Numbered from the stretch's first letter, positions 45,415 to 54,416 are shown. The stretch: 64,000 nt of DNA from Effusibacillus lacus (GCF_002335525.1 NZ_BDUF01000022.1:1-64000); one strand, 5' to 3'. Made by a program: numbers and translations. Notes: generated by a model from the sequence alone, not told the origin.

Positions 45415-45645
45415 ATGGAACTGATCAGAAAAATGGCGATTCTTTATGGTTGTAGACTTATAGAGGCGGTGAACCGCCTTCGCAGGGAGGAAAAGGGAGC
45501 CCAGGCAATTGAGTGGGTTCTGCTGGCGTTGGTCGTTATTGCGCTGATGGCGGGTGTCAGCAAATACTTTCAGACCGAATCGAATACTCAAGGATTGGCG
45601 AAGGCTTTGCTCACCAAATTGCAAAATTGGGTCGAAGGATTGTAG
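45415..45645 (+). CDS. flp: Flp-type major pilin
   Basis: 76 residues. A 28-residue cytoplasmic leader ends in a class III pilin cleavage motif, EKG/AQAIEW with Glu at +5, followed by the hydrophobic helix VLLALVVIALMAGVSKYF and a short tail. The leader is longer than in most Flp pilins. GGAGGAATT precedes the ATG. A prepilin peptidase (TadV/CpaA) is needed for processing and is not in the window. Confidence 0.85.
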   Translation: MELIRKMAILYGCRLIEAVNRLRREEKGAQAIEWVLLALVVIALMAGVSKYFQTESNTQGLAKALLTKLQNWVEGL

Positions 45646-45649
45646 TTTC

Positions 45650-46066
45650 TTGTTTCACCGATTGACTGCTGATCAACAAGGTTCCCAAACAGTTGAGTTT
45701 ATGATGCTGATTCCTGCTCTGCTGATCCTGCTTTTGTGCATGGGTGAATTTGGTCGGGCGGCCTATTACAAGGTTACCCTGCAATCGGCTGTCAGGGATG
45801 GAGCCCGTTTGGCTGCCCTTGACGCTTCCCGACCGGATGTGGAAGATGCCGTTCGCAAAGCCGCCGGAAACGTACCGGTCGACCAGGTGGTCATTACAAA
45901 AACCAAATCCGGACGAACCTCCCTTGCGTTTCCAAATCCTTCAGTCGACGTGACTGTCAAAATCCAGACCACTTTTCGGTTAAAAGCCCTGGCCAAACTG
46001 GGTCTTCCGGAAAATTTGCGGCAACTGTCCCTGACAGCAGAATCCCGGGTGCCGGTGGTGAGATGA
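45650..46066 (+). CDS. tadE: TadE-like pseudopilin
   Basis: 138 residues. DQQG/SQTVEFMMLIPALLILLLCMGEFGRAAYYKVTLQSAVRDGARLAAL has the Gly/+5 Glu processing site and the TadE hydrophobic helix followed by the conserved AVRDGAR segment. I chose TTG 45650, 10 nt after GAAGGA, because the frame before it lies inside flp. It is a minor pilin or assembly factor. The next gene overlaps by 4 bp. Confidence 0.82.
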   Translation: MFHRLTADQQGSQTVEFMMLIPALLILLLCMGEFGRAAYYKVTLQSAVRDGARLAALDASRPDVEDAVRKAAGNVPVDQVVITKTKSGRTSLAFPNPSVDVTVKIQTTFRLKALAKLGLPENLRQLSLTAESRVPVVR

Positions 46067-46758
46067 ACATGGAGAAAGAACGGGGAAACGCATCGCTGCT
46101 TCTTCTGGGAATGTCATTTGGAATCATGGTTTGTGCGTTGTTGGCATGGATGTATATAAGCGTACAGCTAATCCACGGTGCTGCAGGAGTTGCTGCCGAA
46201 TCGGCAGCAATTGCAGCTTCAAACACCCTGCAGGAAATGTTTGCTGCGGATATTACTCCTGAGGCCTATGACAAGCTGAAATCCCTCGAGTGGCGGATTC
46301 GGGAGGATTCCTTATACAAGAGCGGGCATCGGGAAGCGGCGATTATCAAGCATACGGTGTCCTCTGCCTTGCGGGAGGAACTCCTGGCAGGCAAGAGGGG
46401 AACAGCGATAAAACTTCATGTCTTGCTGCAGTATGAACCGTTCTTTACGTCTCGGGATTTGGGAAGAAAGATCCTGGAATCCATAGAACAGCATTGGGAG
46501 AGTGAGATTCTGCCTGTGACAAGGGAATTTCTCCGCTTGCACGGATCATTTGAAGGTGAAATTCGGTTTCCTGTTCACAAAAAAATGGAAGTTCTCGCAC
46601 GAATAGAAGCAACCAGCCCCATGTTGAACAAGTTGGCGGGGCAGCGGAAACTGTTTGTCGGCGGGCGTGGCCACGCCCTTTATATAAAACTCCTGGATGA
46701 CCATGGCATCGTTTACGATCTGTCCGGAATTCGGCAGTTCAGCAGACGGATTCACTAA
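46063..46758 (+). CDS. TadE/TadG-like exported pilus protein, atypical
   Basis: 231 residues. RGNASLLLLGMSFGIMVCALLAWMYISVQL is a pilin-like N-terminal helix with a glycine before it, but the +5 glutamate is absent, so it may not be processed. The rest is a soluble extracellular domain of mixed helix and strand without a recognised fold. Starts at 46063 and 46069 are both possible. Its place after tadE suggests a minor pilus component (inference). Confidence 0.65.
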   Translation: MNMEKERGNASLLLLGMSFGIMVCALLAWMYISVQLIHGAAGVAAESAAIAASNTLQEMFAADITPEAYDKLKSLEWRIREDSLYKSGHREAAIIKHTVSSALREELLAGKRGTAIKLHVLLQYEPFFTSRDLGRKILESIEQHWESEILPVTREFLRLHGSFEGEIRFPVHKKMEVLARIEATSPMLNKLAGQRKLFVGGRGHALYIKLLDDHGIVYDLSGIRQFSRRIH

Positions 46759-46778
46759 TAGTTGGGGAGGGAATAAAG

Positions 46779-47768
46779 GTGTTGTATGGAAGGCGCTTCA
46801 AACGCTTCTGTGCTTGTTTACTGTCATTTCTCATATTGCTGTCCGGTGTGCCCTATGTCGCTTTGGCCGTCGGTTCCGGTTTTCGGCTGCCGGAGGTTAC
46901 GGTTCCGAATGTAAAGATTCCGGCACCTGAAGAAATCCCGTCTGCAACCATACCCCCAGGGAGTGTTCCAAGCGGCAGTTTCCCGCACGGCACCTCACCA
47001 AGCGGTACTCCTCCAAGCAGCCGTCCTTCAATCAGTACTGCGCCTAACAGTTCCCTCCCATCTGTCACCAAGCCTGTTGCTTCCAGTTATGAGCAGGTGG
47101 CAAAGAAAGCCGTGACCCTGAAAGACATAATCAGCAATGCTGTCAAAATGTCAATCGACAGCAAGAAGGTCTTGACCAAATCCGCTTATTCCATGGACGA
47201 TGCCGGGAGGATTCCCGGCGGCGGGTGGAAGGCAGTGGGAAAATATGCCGCCAGTCTGGTACTGCCATGGTTGGGGGCAGTGCCCGTGGACGGAGCAAAT
47301 GCTGTTGCTGACGGCATTGATCTGGGAATCAAAGGGAGGGAAGCCTATCAAGCCGTTTCCAACTTGATCCGATTAGGCACACCGCTGAGATCTGGGGTTC
47401 CCAAGCCATTGGGTGCCGGTTTTCCGATAATCGGCGGACTGACGGGTATTGCAAATGGATCATGGGAGGTCCGGGAGAGCTTCAATCCCTCCAGCGATAC
47501 TCCCGAACATGAATTGGCCGGTTCCTTTTATTCAGGGGCAGGAGATGTGCTGTCGGGCGCAGGCATGCTGATTGGTGGAATTGCGACGGCAGCAGGGGCT
47601 ACAGCGTTGCCGACTGTGGCTGTTGCTGGATCCGCCCTGCTGGTAATCGGGTTGGCGCTTGGTGTGGTGGGATATGCACTGATATATTTTCCCGGCTTTG
47701 CGCAAAGCGGACCGGGAAGGTTTCTCATCAACCTGAAAAATCGCATCGGAAAGCGGTTCTTTGGATAA
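46779..47768 (+). CDS. Exported Pro/Gly-rich protein at the end of the Tad operon
   Basis: 329 residues, unrecognised. A signal peptide (FKRFCACLLSFLILLSGVPYVALA) is followed by a low-complexity linker rich in Pro, Ser and Gly (PSGSFPHGTSPSGTPPSSRP), a helical part, and a Gly/Ala-rich C-terminal half with three hydrophobic stretches (ASLVLPWLGAVPVDGANAVADG; AGMLIGGIATAAGATALPTVAV; ALLVIGLALGVVGYALIYF). It could be an adhesin-like or pore-like partner of the pilus, or a toxin-like protein. The first is favoured only by position. It starts at GTG 46779 after GGGGAGGG. Confidence 0.7.
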   Translation: MLYGRRFKRFCACLLSFLILLSGVPYVALAVGSGFRLPEVTVPNVKIPAPEEIPSATIPPGSVPSGSFPHGTSPSGTPPSSRPSISTAPNSSLPSVTKPVASSYEQVAKKAVTLKDIISNAVKMSIDSKKVLTKSAYSMDDAGRIPGGGWKAVGKYAASLVLPWLGAVPVDGANAVADGIDLGIKGREAYQAVSNLIRLGTPLRSGVPKPLGAGFPIIGGLTGIANGSWEVRESFNPSSDTPEHELAGSFYSGAGDVLSGAGMLIGGIATAAGATALPTVAVAGSALLVIGLALGVVGYALIYFPGFAQSGPGRFLINLKNRIGKRFFG

Positions 47769-47771
47769 GGA

Positions 47772-47891
47772 ATGACCGGATATCCGGTGCAGGATTGGGG
47801 CATTTTTGTACTGTTGGCCCTGATTTCCAACATTTTCGAACAGGTGTTGATCAACTGGTTTCACAAGGTGAAACAAAGGTTCGAGAGATGA
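47772..47891 (+). CDS. Putative 39-residue single-pass membrane peptide
   Basis: MTGYPVQDWGIFVLLALISN then IFEQVLINWF and a basic tail ending RFER. One membrane helix with a positive C-terminus. The ribosome site (ATAAGG) is close and weak; GTG 47787 is an alternative. It follows the exported protein by 3 nt and precedes the icd promoter. It could also be chance. Confidence 0.4.
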   Translation: MTGYPVQDWGIFVLLALISNIFEQVLINWFHKVKQRFER

Positions 47892-47900
47892 AAAAATTTC

Positions 47901-47930
47901 TTGTTGCACTTTTTGCAGATATGATATGAT
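47901..47930 (+). promoter_or_regulatory. Predicted icd promoter
   Basis: TTGTTG (47901-47906), 18 nt, TATGAT (47925-47930); the start codon lies 70 nt downstream after GAGGGGG. Confidence 0.5.
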
Positions 47931-48000
47931 GAAAGCGACCACAATCCAAGCAGTTCAGCAGAGTCTCAGTTGTATTTTTTGATACGAGGGGGAACGTTCA

Positions 48001-49296
48001 ATGGCATTGTTCGAGAAGTTTGCTATGCCTGCAGAAGGAGAAAAAATCAAAGTTGACAACGGGAAATTGGTGGTTCCCGACAACCCGATCATCCCATTCA
48101 TTGAGGGGGACGGCACAGGCCCCGACATTTGGGCGGCATCTTCCAGAGTATTGGATGCAGCGGTGGAAAAGGCATACAAAGGGGAACGGAAGATCGCCTG
48201 GTATGAAGTTTATGCCGGTGAGAAAGCGTTCAACCAATATGGCGAGTGGCTTCCGAACGATACATTGACCGCTCTCAGAGAATACATCGTCAGCATCAAA
48301 GGTCCACTTACCACTCCGGTTGGCGGAGGAATTCGCTCACTGAACGTGGCGCTCCGTCAGGAACTGGATTTGTATGTGTGCTTGCGCCCGGTTCGTTATT
48401 TCAACGGCGTGCCTTCGCCTGTGAAGCATCCGGAGTTGGTCGACATGGTGATCTTCCGCGAAAACTCTGAAGACATCTATGCTGGTATTGAATATCAGGA
48501 AGGCACACCGGAAGTCAAGAAAGTGGTCGAATTCCTGCAAAAGGAAATGGGTGTAAAGAAAATCCGTTTTCCGGAAACTTCCGGCATCGGAATCAAGCCC
48601 GTATCCAAGGATGGAACGGAGCGTTTGGTTCGTGCAGCGATCGAATACGCGATCAAGCATAACCGCAAAAGCGTAACCCTTGTACATAAGGGGAACATCA
48701 TGAAGTTTACCGAAGGCGCGTTCAAAAACTGGGGATATGAGGTAGCCGAGCGTGAGTACTCGGATAAAGTGTTCACCTGGGCACAATATGACCGCATCAA
48801 GGAACAACAAGGCTCGGAAGCTGCCAACAAGGCTCAGGCAGAAGCGGAATCGGCCGGCAGGATCATTGTCAAGGACAGCATCGCCGATGCGTTCCTGCAG
48901 CAGATTCTGACCCGTCCGGCGGAATACGATGTGATTGCTACCCTGAACCTGAACGGCGACTACATTTCCGACGCTTTGGCTGCACAAGTGGGCGGTATCG
49001 GAATTGCACCCGGCGCCAACATAAACTATGTGACCGGACATGCGGTGTTTGAAGCAACCCACGGTACAGCTCCGAAGTATGCAGGCCTGGATAAAGTGAA
49101 TCCGGGATCCGTCATCCTTTCCGGCGTCATGATGCTGGAACACCTGGGCTGGCAGGAAGCTGCGGACATGATCATCCGCTCCATGGAAAAAACCATCGGG
49201 CAGAAAGTCGTTACTTATGATTTTGCCCGCCTGATGGAAGGTGCGAAGGAAGTTAAATGTTCCGAATTCGGAACCGCTCTGATCAACAATATGTAA
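48001..49296 (+). CDS. icd: NADP-dependent isocitrate dehydrogenase
   Basis: 431 residues, the usual length for Bacillus/E. coli-type Icd. Motifs: [34 protein letters not shown] with the regulatory-site serine region, [23 protein letters not shown] and [28 protein letters not shown]. It oxidises isocitrate to 2-oxoglutarate. mdh follows after 30 bp, forming the icd-mdh operon common in Bacilli (usually with citZ upstream, absent here). Confidence 0.97.
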   Translation: MALFEKFAMPAEGEKIKVDNGKLVVPDNPIIPFIEGDGTGPDIWAASSRVLDAAVEKAYKGERKIAWYEVYAGEKAFNQYGEWLPNDTLTALREYIVSIKGPLTTPVGGGIRSLNVALRQELDLYVCLRPVRYFNGVPSPVKHPELVDMVIFRENSEDIYAGIEYQEGTPEVKKVVEFLQKEMGVKKIRFPETSGIGIKPVSKDGTERLVRAAIEYAIKHNRKSVTLVHKGNIMKFTEGAFKNWGYEVAEREYSDKVFTWAQYDRIKEQQGSEAANKAQAEAESAGRIIVKDSIADAFLQQILTRPAEYDVIATLNLNGDYISDALAAQVGGIGIAPGANINYVTGHAVFEATHGTAPKYAGLDKVNPGSVILSGVMMLEHLGWQEAADMIIRSMEKTIGQKVVTYDFARLMEGAKEVKCSEFGTALINNM

Positions 49297-49326
49297 ACCA
49301 TCCTGATTTAAGGAGGAAACCTGACC

Positions 49327-50262
49327 ATGATCAAACGCAAGAAGATTTCCGTAATCGGTGCAGGATTTACCGGAGCTACCACCGCGTTATTCCTTGCGCA
49401 AAAAGAACTCGGTGATGTAGTTTTGCTGGACATTCCCCAACTGGAGAACCCGACGAAGGGCAAAGCGCTTGATATGCTGGAAGCGACTCCCGTTATCGGC
49501 GCAGACGCCAACATCATCGGCACCAGCAACTACGAAGATACGAAGGATTCTGACGTTGTTATCATCACTGCCGGTATTGCCCGCAAGCCGGGAATGAGCC
49601 GGGACGACCTTGTTACCACCAACGCGGGGATCGTCAAGTCGGTAACCGAGCAGGTGGTGAAATACTCACCCAACTGTTTCATTATCGTCCTTTCCAACCC
49701 GGTGGATGCCATGACCTATGTCGCCCATAAAGTATCCGGCTTCCCGAAAAACCGGGTGATCGGTCAATCCGGCGTGCTGGATACTGCGCGGTTCCGTACT
49801 TTTGTCGCACAGGAACTGAACGTCTCCGTGGAAGATGTCACCGGTTTCGTTCTGGGGGGCCATGGCGACGACATGGTGCCGCTTATCCGCTACTCCTTTG
49901 CAGGCGGTATTCCGCTTGAGAAGCTGATCCCGCAGGATCGAATCGACGCCATCGTCGAACGCACACGCAAAGGCGGCGCCGAGATTGTGAATCTGTTGGG
50001 AACCGGCAGTGCCTACTACGCTCCGGCAGCTTCCCTTGTACAAATGACGGAAGCCATCCTGAAAGACAAGAAGCGGATTCTTCCTTCCATTGCCCTGTTG
50101 GAAGGCGAGTACGGTTACGAGAATCTTTATATGGGAGTTCCGACCCTGCTTGGCGGAAGCGGCATCGAGAAAGTCTACGAATTGGACCTCACGCCGGAAG
50201 AGAAAGCTGCACTCGACAAATCAGCCCAATCGGTCCGCAATGTGATGAACGTCGTTGGGTAG
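49327..50262 (+). CDS. mdh: Malate dehydrogenase
   Basis: 311 residues, lactate-dehydrogenase-like Mdh. [19 protein letters not shown] is the NAD loop, [15 protein letters not shown] the substrate loop with the malate-specific arginine, [12 protein letters not shown] and [12 protein letters not shown] follow, and [16 protein letters not shown] carries the catalytic histidine. It interconverts malate and oxaloacetate in the TCA cycle. AAGGAGGAAAC precedes the ATG. Confidence 0.97.
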   Translation: MIKRKKISVIGAGFTGATTALFLAQKELGDVVLLDIPQLENPTKGKALDMLEATPVIGADANIIGTSNYEDTKDSDVVIITAGIARKPGMSRDDLVTTNAGIVKSVTEQVVKYSPNCFIIVLSNPVDAMTYVAHKVSGFPKNRVIGQSGVLDTARFRTFVAQELNVSVEDVTGFVLGGHGDDMVPLIRYSFAGGIPLEKLIPQDRIDAIVERTRKGGAEIVNLLGTGSAYYAPAASLVQMTEAILKDKKRILPSIALLEGEYGYENLYMGVPTLLGGSGIEKVYELDLTPEEKAALDKSAQSVRNVMNVVG

Positions 50263-50282
50263 TAAGATAAAGAAATCTAAAA

Positions 50283-50322
50283 AATACCCCGTATCACTGT
50301 TCCAAGTGGTACGGGGTATTGT
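50283..50322 (+). terminator. Terminator after mdh
   Basis: AATACCCCGTATCACT pairs with AAGTGGTACGGGGTATT, a long near-perfect stem, followed by GTCTTAAT. Confidence 0.8.
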
Positions 50323-50370
50323 CTTAATAGCACTCACCGTTATTCGCATGTTTGTAATAATAGGGAAGCT

Positions 50371-50780
50371 CCACCTGCAAAGGTAAGAAAAAATAGGACT
50401 GCATTTCAGGCTTATTGTTGTCGATTCAAAGGTACTCCCAGAAATAGGTCTGTTTATCAGTCCTATATGCTATTTCTTACTTGTACACCTCGAAACTCAC
50501 CCGAATAAGACTGAAATTCAGTTCTATTCTTGAGATGACAATCAAAAAATCAAAAATAAGGCTGACAATCAGTTCTATTTTTACAACGGATGCATTATGT
50601 AAACTAAAACTCGGTCATGGAGACATCCCACCGAACTTTTGTGAACCTTTTTTGAGAAAGGAAGGAGTAATTCTAGAAACGTACAAACGGTTACAAATGC
50701 CACAGGAAAAGTGCTGCAATTGGTTTCGAGTTGCCCGGTGATATCAATGGGTTGTCTACCAAATTAGGCTGCGAAAGTTG
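50371..50780 (+). repeat. Interspersed palindrome-array repeat, copy 2
   Basis: Matches 27076-27404 throughout in the same orientation, with scattered substitutions. Four 25-bp palindromes of form AATARGRCTG-N5-CAGYYYTATT begin at 50392, 50443, 50504 and 50555 (spacings 51, 61, 51 bp). About 81 bp not found in copy 1 lie near 50635-50715. The final GATATCAATGGG...GGCTGCGAAAG segment is shared. A short open frame across it is not conserved in copy 1 and is rejected as a gene. Confidence 0.85.
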
Positions 50781-50845
50781 AATTTGTAATTTTATTAACT
50801 GCAAAGATTCATTAACCTGAAAGTCTGTAGATTATATAACCGAAA

Positions 50846-50885
50846 GGCTGTCTCCCAAGCAGATCTATCTGCTTGGGAGACAGCC
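50846..50885 (-). terminator. Strong terminator of the minus-strand lipoprotein gene
   Basis: GGCTGTCTCCCAAGCAGAT and ATCTGCTTGGGAGACAGCC are perfect 19-bp arms with almost no loop, followed on the minus strand by TTTCGGTT. Confidence 0.8.
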
Positions 50886-50903
50886 CCGTTGTTGGGATAG
50901 CCA

Positions 50904-51482
50904 TTATTTTTGCAGTTGGCCTTCTTTGCCAACAATCTTGTAGGATTCTCCGTTTTTGGTCAGTGTATACTTCAGGCCCTTGTATTCGATCACGAATTTG
51001 CCGTCTTTTTCAGAGATTTTCACATCTTCGAATTTGGCGCCGTTAATTGCATTGGCACCGATCTTTTCTTTAACTGCGACAGCAGCAACCGGTTTGAATT
51101 CCTTCTTGTCCGCTTTAGCTTTTTCTTCAAAAGCTTTGTTCGCCTTGTCAAGCAGTGCTTTGTCCCCGAGAACCGCTTCAAATTCTTTTTTTGCCACTTC
51201 TTTATCCCAAGATGTGCTCAGGAATTCAATAGCTGCTTCCTGGGACTTGTTTGGAACATAAAATGCTACTTCTTTTCCGCCTTCCAGTCCTTGTTTCGCT
51301 TCAAACATGCCTTGGAAACGGTCTTCTGCGAGGAGCACGGCAGCGTAGGCGGTACGCTGCGCTTGGCTGTCGTCTTTCTTTGCTTCTGTGGAAGCAGCCT
51401 GTTTGCCGGAAGAGCATCCAACACCTGCAGCAGCAGTTACAACTAGAGTAGCAGCCAGTAAGAGCGTAGACATTTTTTTCAT
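50904..51482 (-). CDS. Uncharacterised secreted lipoprotein
   Basis: 192 residues. Signal peptide with lipobox AGVGC (Cys23), then a Ser/Lys/Asp linker and a helical, Lys/Glu-rich domain (AAVLLAEDRFQGMFEAKQG; EFEAVLGDKALLDKANKAFEEKA) ending in a beta-rich part (FEDVKISEKDGKFVIEYKGLKYTL). It probably sits on the outer membrane face. I do not recognise the family. AAAGGGG lies 9 nt before the ATG. It is divergent from the CBS/DUF294 gene and has its own strong terminator. Confidence 0.75.
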   Translation of the reverse strand: MKKMSTLLLAATLVVTAAAGVGCSSGKQAASTEAKKDDSQAQRTAYAAVLLAEDRFQGMFEAKQGLEGGKEVAFYVPNKSQEAAIEFLSTSWDKEVAKKEFEAVLGDKALLDKANKAFEEKAKADKKEFKPVAAVAVKEKIGANAINGAKFEDVKISEKDGKFVIEYKGLKYTLTKNGESYKIVGKEGQLQK

Positions 51483-51662
51483 ATACTTAAACCCCTTTCA
51501 CGACATGCAGTTTAACATAACAAATAGTTCTTGGGAATAGCAACAAACAATTATAGAATGTTGGTTATATACTGGGAAATTTGAAAAAAATACTAATTCT
51601 GCAATTTCTTCTTGACAATCTGCTAATATGAAAATAACAGTGCCAGCAACCGGGGTGATGGT

Positions 51663-53513
51663 ATGGAAAAGGCAAGGGAAATACTTTCGGATCTTGATCT
51701 GTTTGCAGGCTTAAACCGTGATGAACTGGAACTTCTAGAAAGAGAAGCCCGGATATGCAGCTTCCAGGAACATGACAAATTGGCGGGAGCCGACCGTCCG
51801 CTTGAGGCGGTGTACGTGGTTCTTAAAGGACATGTACGGGTTGCGATATGCAACGACAAAGAGGAAGAAATTACGCTGCACTACCATGGACCTGGAGATA
51901 TGTTCGGACTGGCGGGTCTCTTTGCGGTCTCTCCCATGCCTTTCCATTTCATTGCGGCCGAGTCTGGGGAGGCACTGTTGTTGCCTCTCCGAACGGTAAA
52001 GCAGTTGCTGTACAAATATCCGGCAAACCTGTGGGCGGCCAGCCGGGCATTGGCGGAAAGATTGTATCAGGTGTACCGGGAATTCTCAAACGAATCCTCC
52101 TATGGGGCAAAAGGCGTGGACCAGTATCCGATCCGTTTGAAGGTCGGAGATATCATGTCTGGCGATGTGGCCACTTGTCGGAGTGAAACGACGGCAGCAG
52201 AGGCTGCAGGAATCATGGGGAAGCGAAACATCGGGTCATTGGTGGTTTTGGATGGGAACGGCGAATTGGTTGGAATCGTAACGGACAAAGATCTCGTCAC
52301 CAGGATCATGGCAACAGGGTTGGATCCGTGTGTCACAACTGTCGGCTCGCTTTTTACAGCCGGACCGATCACCATTTCCCATGAAGCCTTTTATTATGAA
52401 GCCCTGCTCTTGATGATGAATCACCGGGTAAGCCATTTGCCGGTAGTGGACCGTACGGGGCTGGTGGGGATTCTGACCATGAAGGATTTGCTGGATGCCA
52501 AAAGCCACCATGCGCTGGCACTGACAGAGCGAATCGAACATTCTGACCAAATTGGGGATCTGTGTTCTTTGGCGGACCGGGTGGAACAACTCGTGGACCG
52601 AATGCAGTCCGAGGGTATCAGACCTTCCGAGATTTGCCGCATTATGGCAGACTACGATGACCGGATCACCCGGAAAATCATACGTCTGGTGGAAAAAGAA
52701 CTGGCGGAAGAAGGGTTTGGGCCGCCGCCTGTTCCCTATTGTTGGGTAACGATGGGAAGCGGCGGGAGGAAAGAACAGCCCCGGCGGACAGATCAAGATA
52801 ATGCTTTGATATACCGGGATCCTGCGGCGGATCAGAAAGAAGCGGCGGAACGATACTTTGCCCGTCTGGCGGAAAAAACAAACGATGCATTGCACCGGTT
52901 TGGTTTCCCCTATTGCCCGGGAGGAGTCATGGCGAAAAATCCCGTCTGGAGAAAAACAATTTCCGGATGGAGAGAGGAAGTGGCCGATTGGATCAGAGAA
53001 CCGGACGGACAGGGAGTGCGCAATCTGACCATTTTTCTGGATTTCCGTCCGGTTTATGGAACTTTTGAACTTGCCCATGAATTAAGAATCCGCATCCTGT
53101 ATCTGACACAGAATGTGCCAATGTTTCTGCACCAGCTTGTGCTCGATGATGTGCAGTCTCCCGTACATCTTGGCTGGTTTGACAGAGGGGAAATTGAGAT
53201 CAAGACCCGTCTGAGCGTTCATTTTATCAATGCGCTGCGTATATTGTCATTGAAGCATGGGCTGCCTCAGGTCAATTCGCTTGAACGACTGAGGGCGCTG
53301 ACTGAGCATGGAGTCTTCACTCCGGAGGAATCGTCTGTGTATGAGGAAGCATATGAAGAATTGATGAGATACAGGGTTGGGGGTATCAGAAAAATTGACA
53401 TCGGAAGCTTGAAAAAACAAGAACGTGCTCGTTTGAAACGTGTCTTTCACATAACAAAAGACCTTCAAAACCTATTGATTCATTCATTTCGGGCGGAAGG
53501 ACTGGCCCTATGA
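51663..53513 (+). CDS. cNMP-binding / CBS / DUF294 nucleotidyltransferase-like protein
   Basis: 616 residues. Order: cyclic-nucleotide-binding-type domain (about 10-130, GHVRVAICN, YHGPGDMFGL), CBS pair (about 158-280), DUF294 nucleotidyltransferase-like domain with GSGGRKEQPRRTDQDNALI (365-383; GSGGRxE and the Asp377/Asp379 pair kept) and a C-terminal helical substrate-binding-like domain. The family resembles the GlnD uridylyltransferase head and is thought to modify or sense something under nucleotide control; the target is unknown. GGGGTGATGGT precedes the ATG. It overlaps the exonuclease gene by 4 bp (ATGA), so the two are coupled. Confidence 0.88.
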   Translation: MEKAREILSDLDLFAGLNRDELELLEREARICSFQEHDKLAGADRPLEAVYVVLKGHVRVAICNDKEEEITLHYHGPGDMFGLAGLFAVSPMPFHFIAAESGEALLLPLRTVKQLLYKYPANLWAASRALAERLYQVYREFSNESSYGAKGVDQYPIRLKVGDIMSGDVATCRSETTAAEAAGIMGKRNIGSLVVLDGNGELVGIVTDKDLVTRIMATGLDPCVTTVGSLFTAGPITISHEAFYYEALLLMMNHRVSHLPVVDRTGLVGILTMKDLLDAKSHHALALTERIEHSDQIGDLCSLADRVEQLVDRMQSEGIRPSEICRIMADYDDRITRKIIRLVEKELAEEGFGPPPVPYCWVTMGSGGRKEQPRRTDQDNALIYRDPAADQKEAAERYFARLAEKTNDALHRFGFPYCPGGVMAKNPVWRKTISGWREEVADWIREPDGQGVRNLTIFLDFRPVYGTFELAHELRIRILYLTQNVPMFLHQLVLDDVQSPVHLGWFDRGEIEIKTRLSVHFINALRILSLKHGLPQVNSLERLRALTEHGVFTPEESSVYEEAYEELMRYRVGGIRKIDIGSLKKQERARLKRVFHITKDLQNLLIHSFRAEGLAL

Positions 53514-54229
53514 TCAGAAAAGCGATCGATCAGCTCATTGCCAGACTTTACGGAGGACCCCAGAAACTGCCGCCGGATGTTACACTTGAGACTATCGAAA
53601 TGCTGCGCCAACTTATCGTATCCCATGACGGCAAGTCACTGGCAGACCAACAACTGACGCAATTACGGTTTGTCGTGTTTGATACGGAAACAACCGGGTT
53701 TTATCCTTTTGCCGGGGATGAGATCATATCCCTGTCGGCCGTGACAGTTGAAAACAAAGAGATACGGGAGAATCCCGCGTTTGATAGTCTGGTGAATCCT
53801 TACCGCCAGATCCCGGAAGTTGTGACAAACCTGACGGGAATCTCCAAAAAGCAAGTGGATCAGGCACCGAGTCTTTTGAACGTGCTGCTCCACTTTCTGC
53901 AGTTTGCCGGTGATGACATTTTGGTGGCGCACCCGGCCGATTTTGACATGAACTTTATTAATGCGAAACTGCGTCGCTATTGCAGATCCACGGTGCGCCA
54001 TCATGTTATCGACATGATGGCGGTTGCCTACCACTTGTTTCCTATGTGGAAAGAGTATTCCCTGGATCGTTTGGCCAATTATTACGGGCTTGAAATCAGG
54101 GATCGGCACAATTCTCTGGCGGACGCCCGGCTGACAGCCCAGATTTGGTGCAGGTTTCTGGAAGAACTGGATGCTCGTGGCATTCGCACGTTGTACAGCC
54201 TGTATCTGTATATTAAAACACTCAGGTAA
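53510..54229 (+). CDS. DnaQ-like 3'-5' exonuclease (DEDDh)
   Basis: 239 residues. About 50 residues of unique helical N-terminus precede the exonuclease. Exo I FDTETTGF (Asp58, Glu60), Exo II AHPADFDMNFIN and Exo III HNSLADARLTAQ with the DEDDh histidine are all intact. It can degrade DNA or RNA 3' ends; the polymerase epsilon role is not implied because no polymerase is near. Overlap with the DUF294 gene suggests a functional pair (inference). Confidence 0.88.
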   Translation: MIRKAIDQLIARLYGGPQKLPPDVTLETIEMLRQLIVSHDGKSLADQQLTQLRFVVFDTETTGFYPFAGDEIISLSAVTVENKEIRENPAFDSLVNPYRQIPEVVTNLTGISKKQVDQAPSLLNVLLHFLQFAGDDILVAHPADFDMNFINAKLRRYCRSTVRHHVIDMMAVAYHLFPMWKEYSLDRLANYYGLEIRDRHNSLADARLTAQIWCRFLEELDARGIRTLYSLYLYIKTLR

Positions 54230-54387
54230 ATATTTATTAAATAAAAATAATCGTGCCAGATTGGCAGATAGCGGAAGCATTGGGCAGAAAATCGGCTGAA
54301 AGCGGCTGTCACCGGAGACTTGTTAATACACAGGGGTCTGCGAGTTATGCTAATCTATCTCTCGAGAGGAAGGATCTGTTTTTTCTC

Positions 54388-54416
54388 TGGACGGAGCAGT
54401 CGAATTCCGTTATAAT
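54388..54416 (+). promoter_or_regulatory. Predicted oppA promoter
   Basis: TGGACG (54388-54393), 17 nt, then a perfect TATAAT (54411-54416). This would give a leader of about 140 nt. Confidence 0.45.

Noticed and set aside
50481-50741. 86-residue open frame within repeat copy 2
   Set aside because: Not maintained in repeat copy 1, has no ribosome site and crosses the palindromes.
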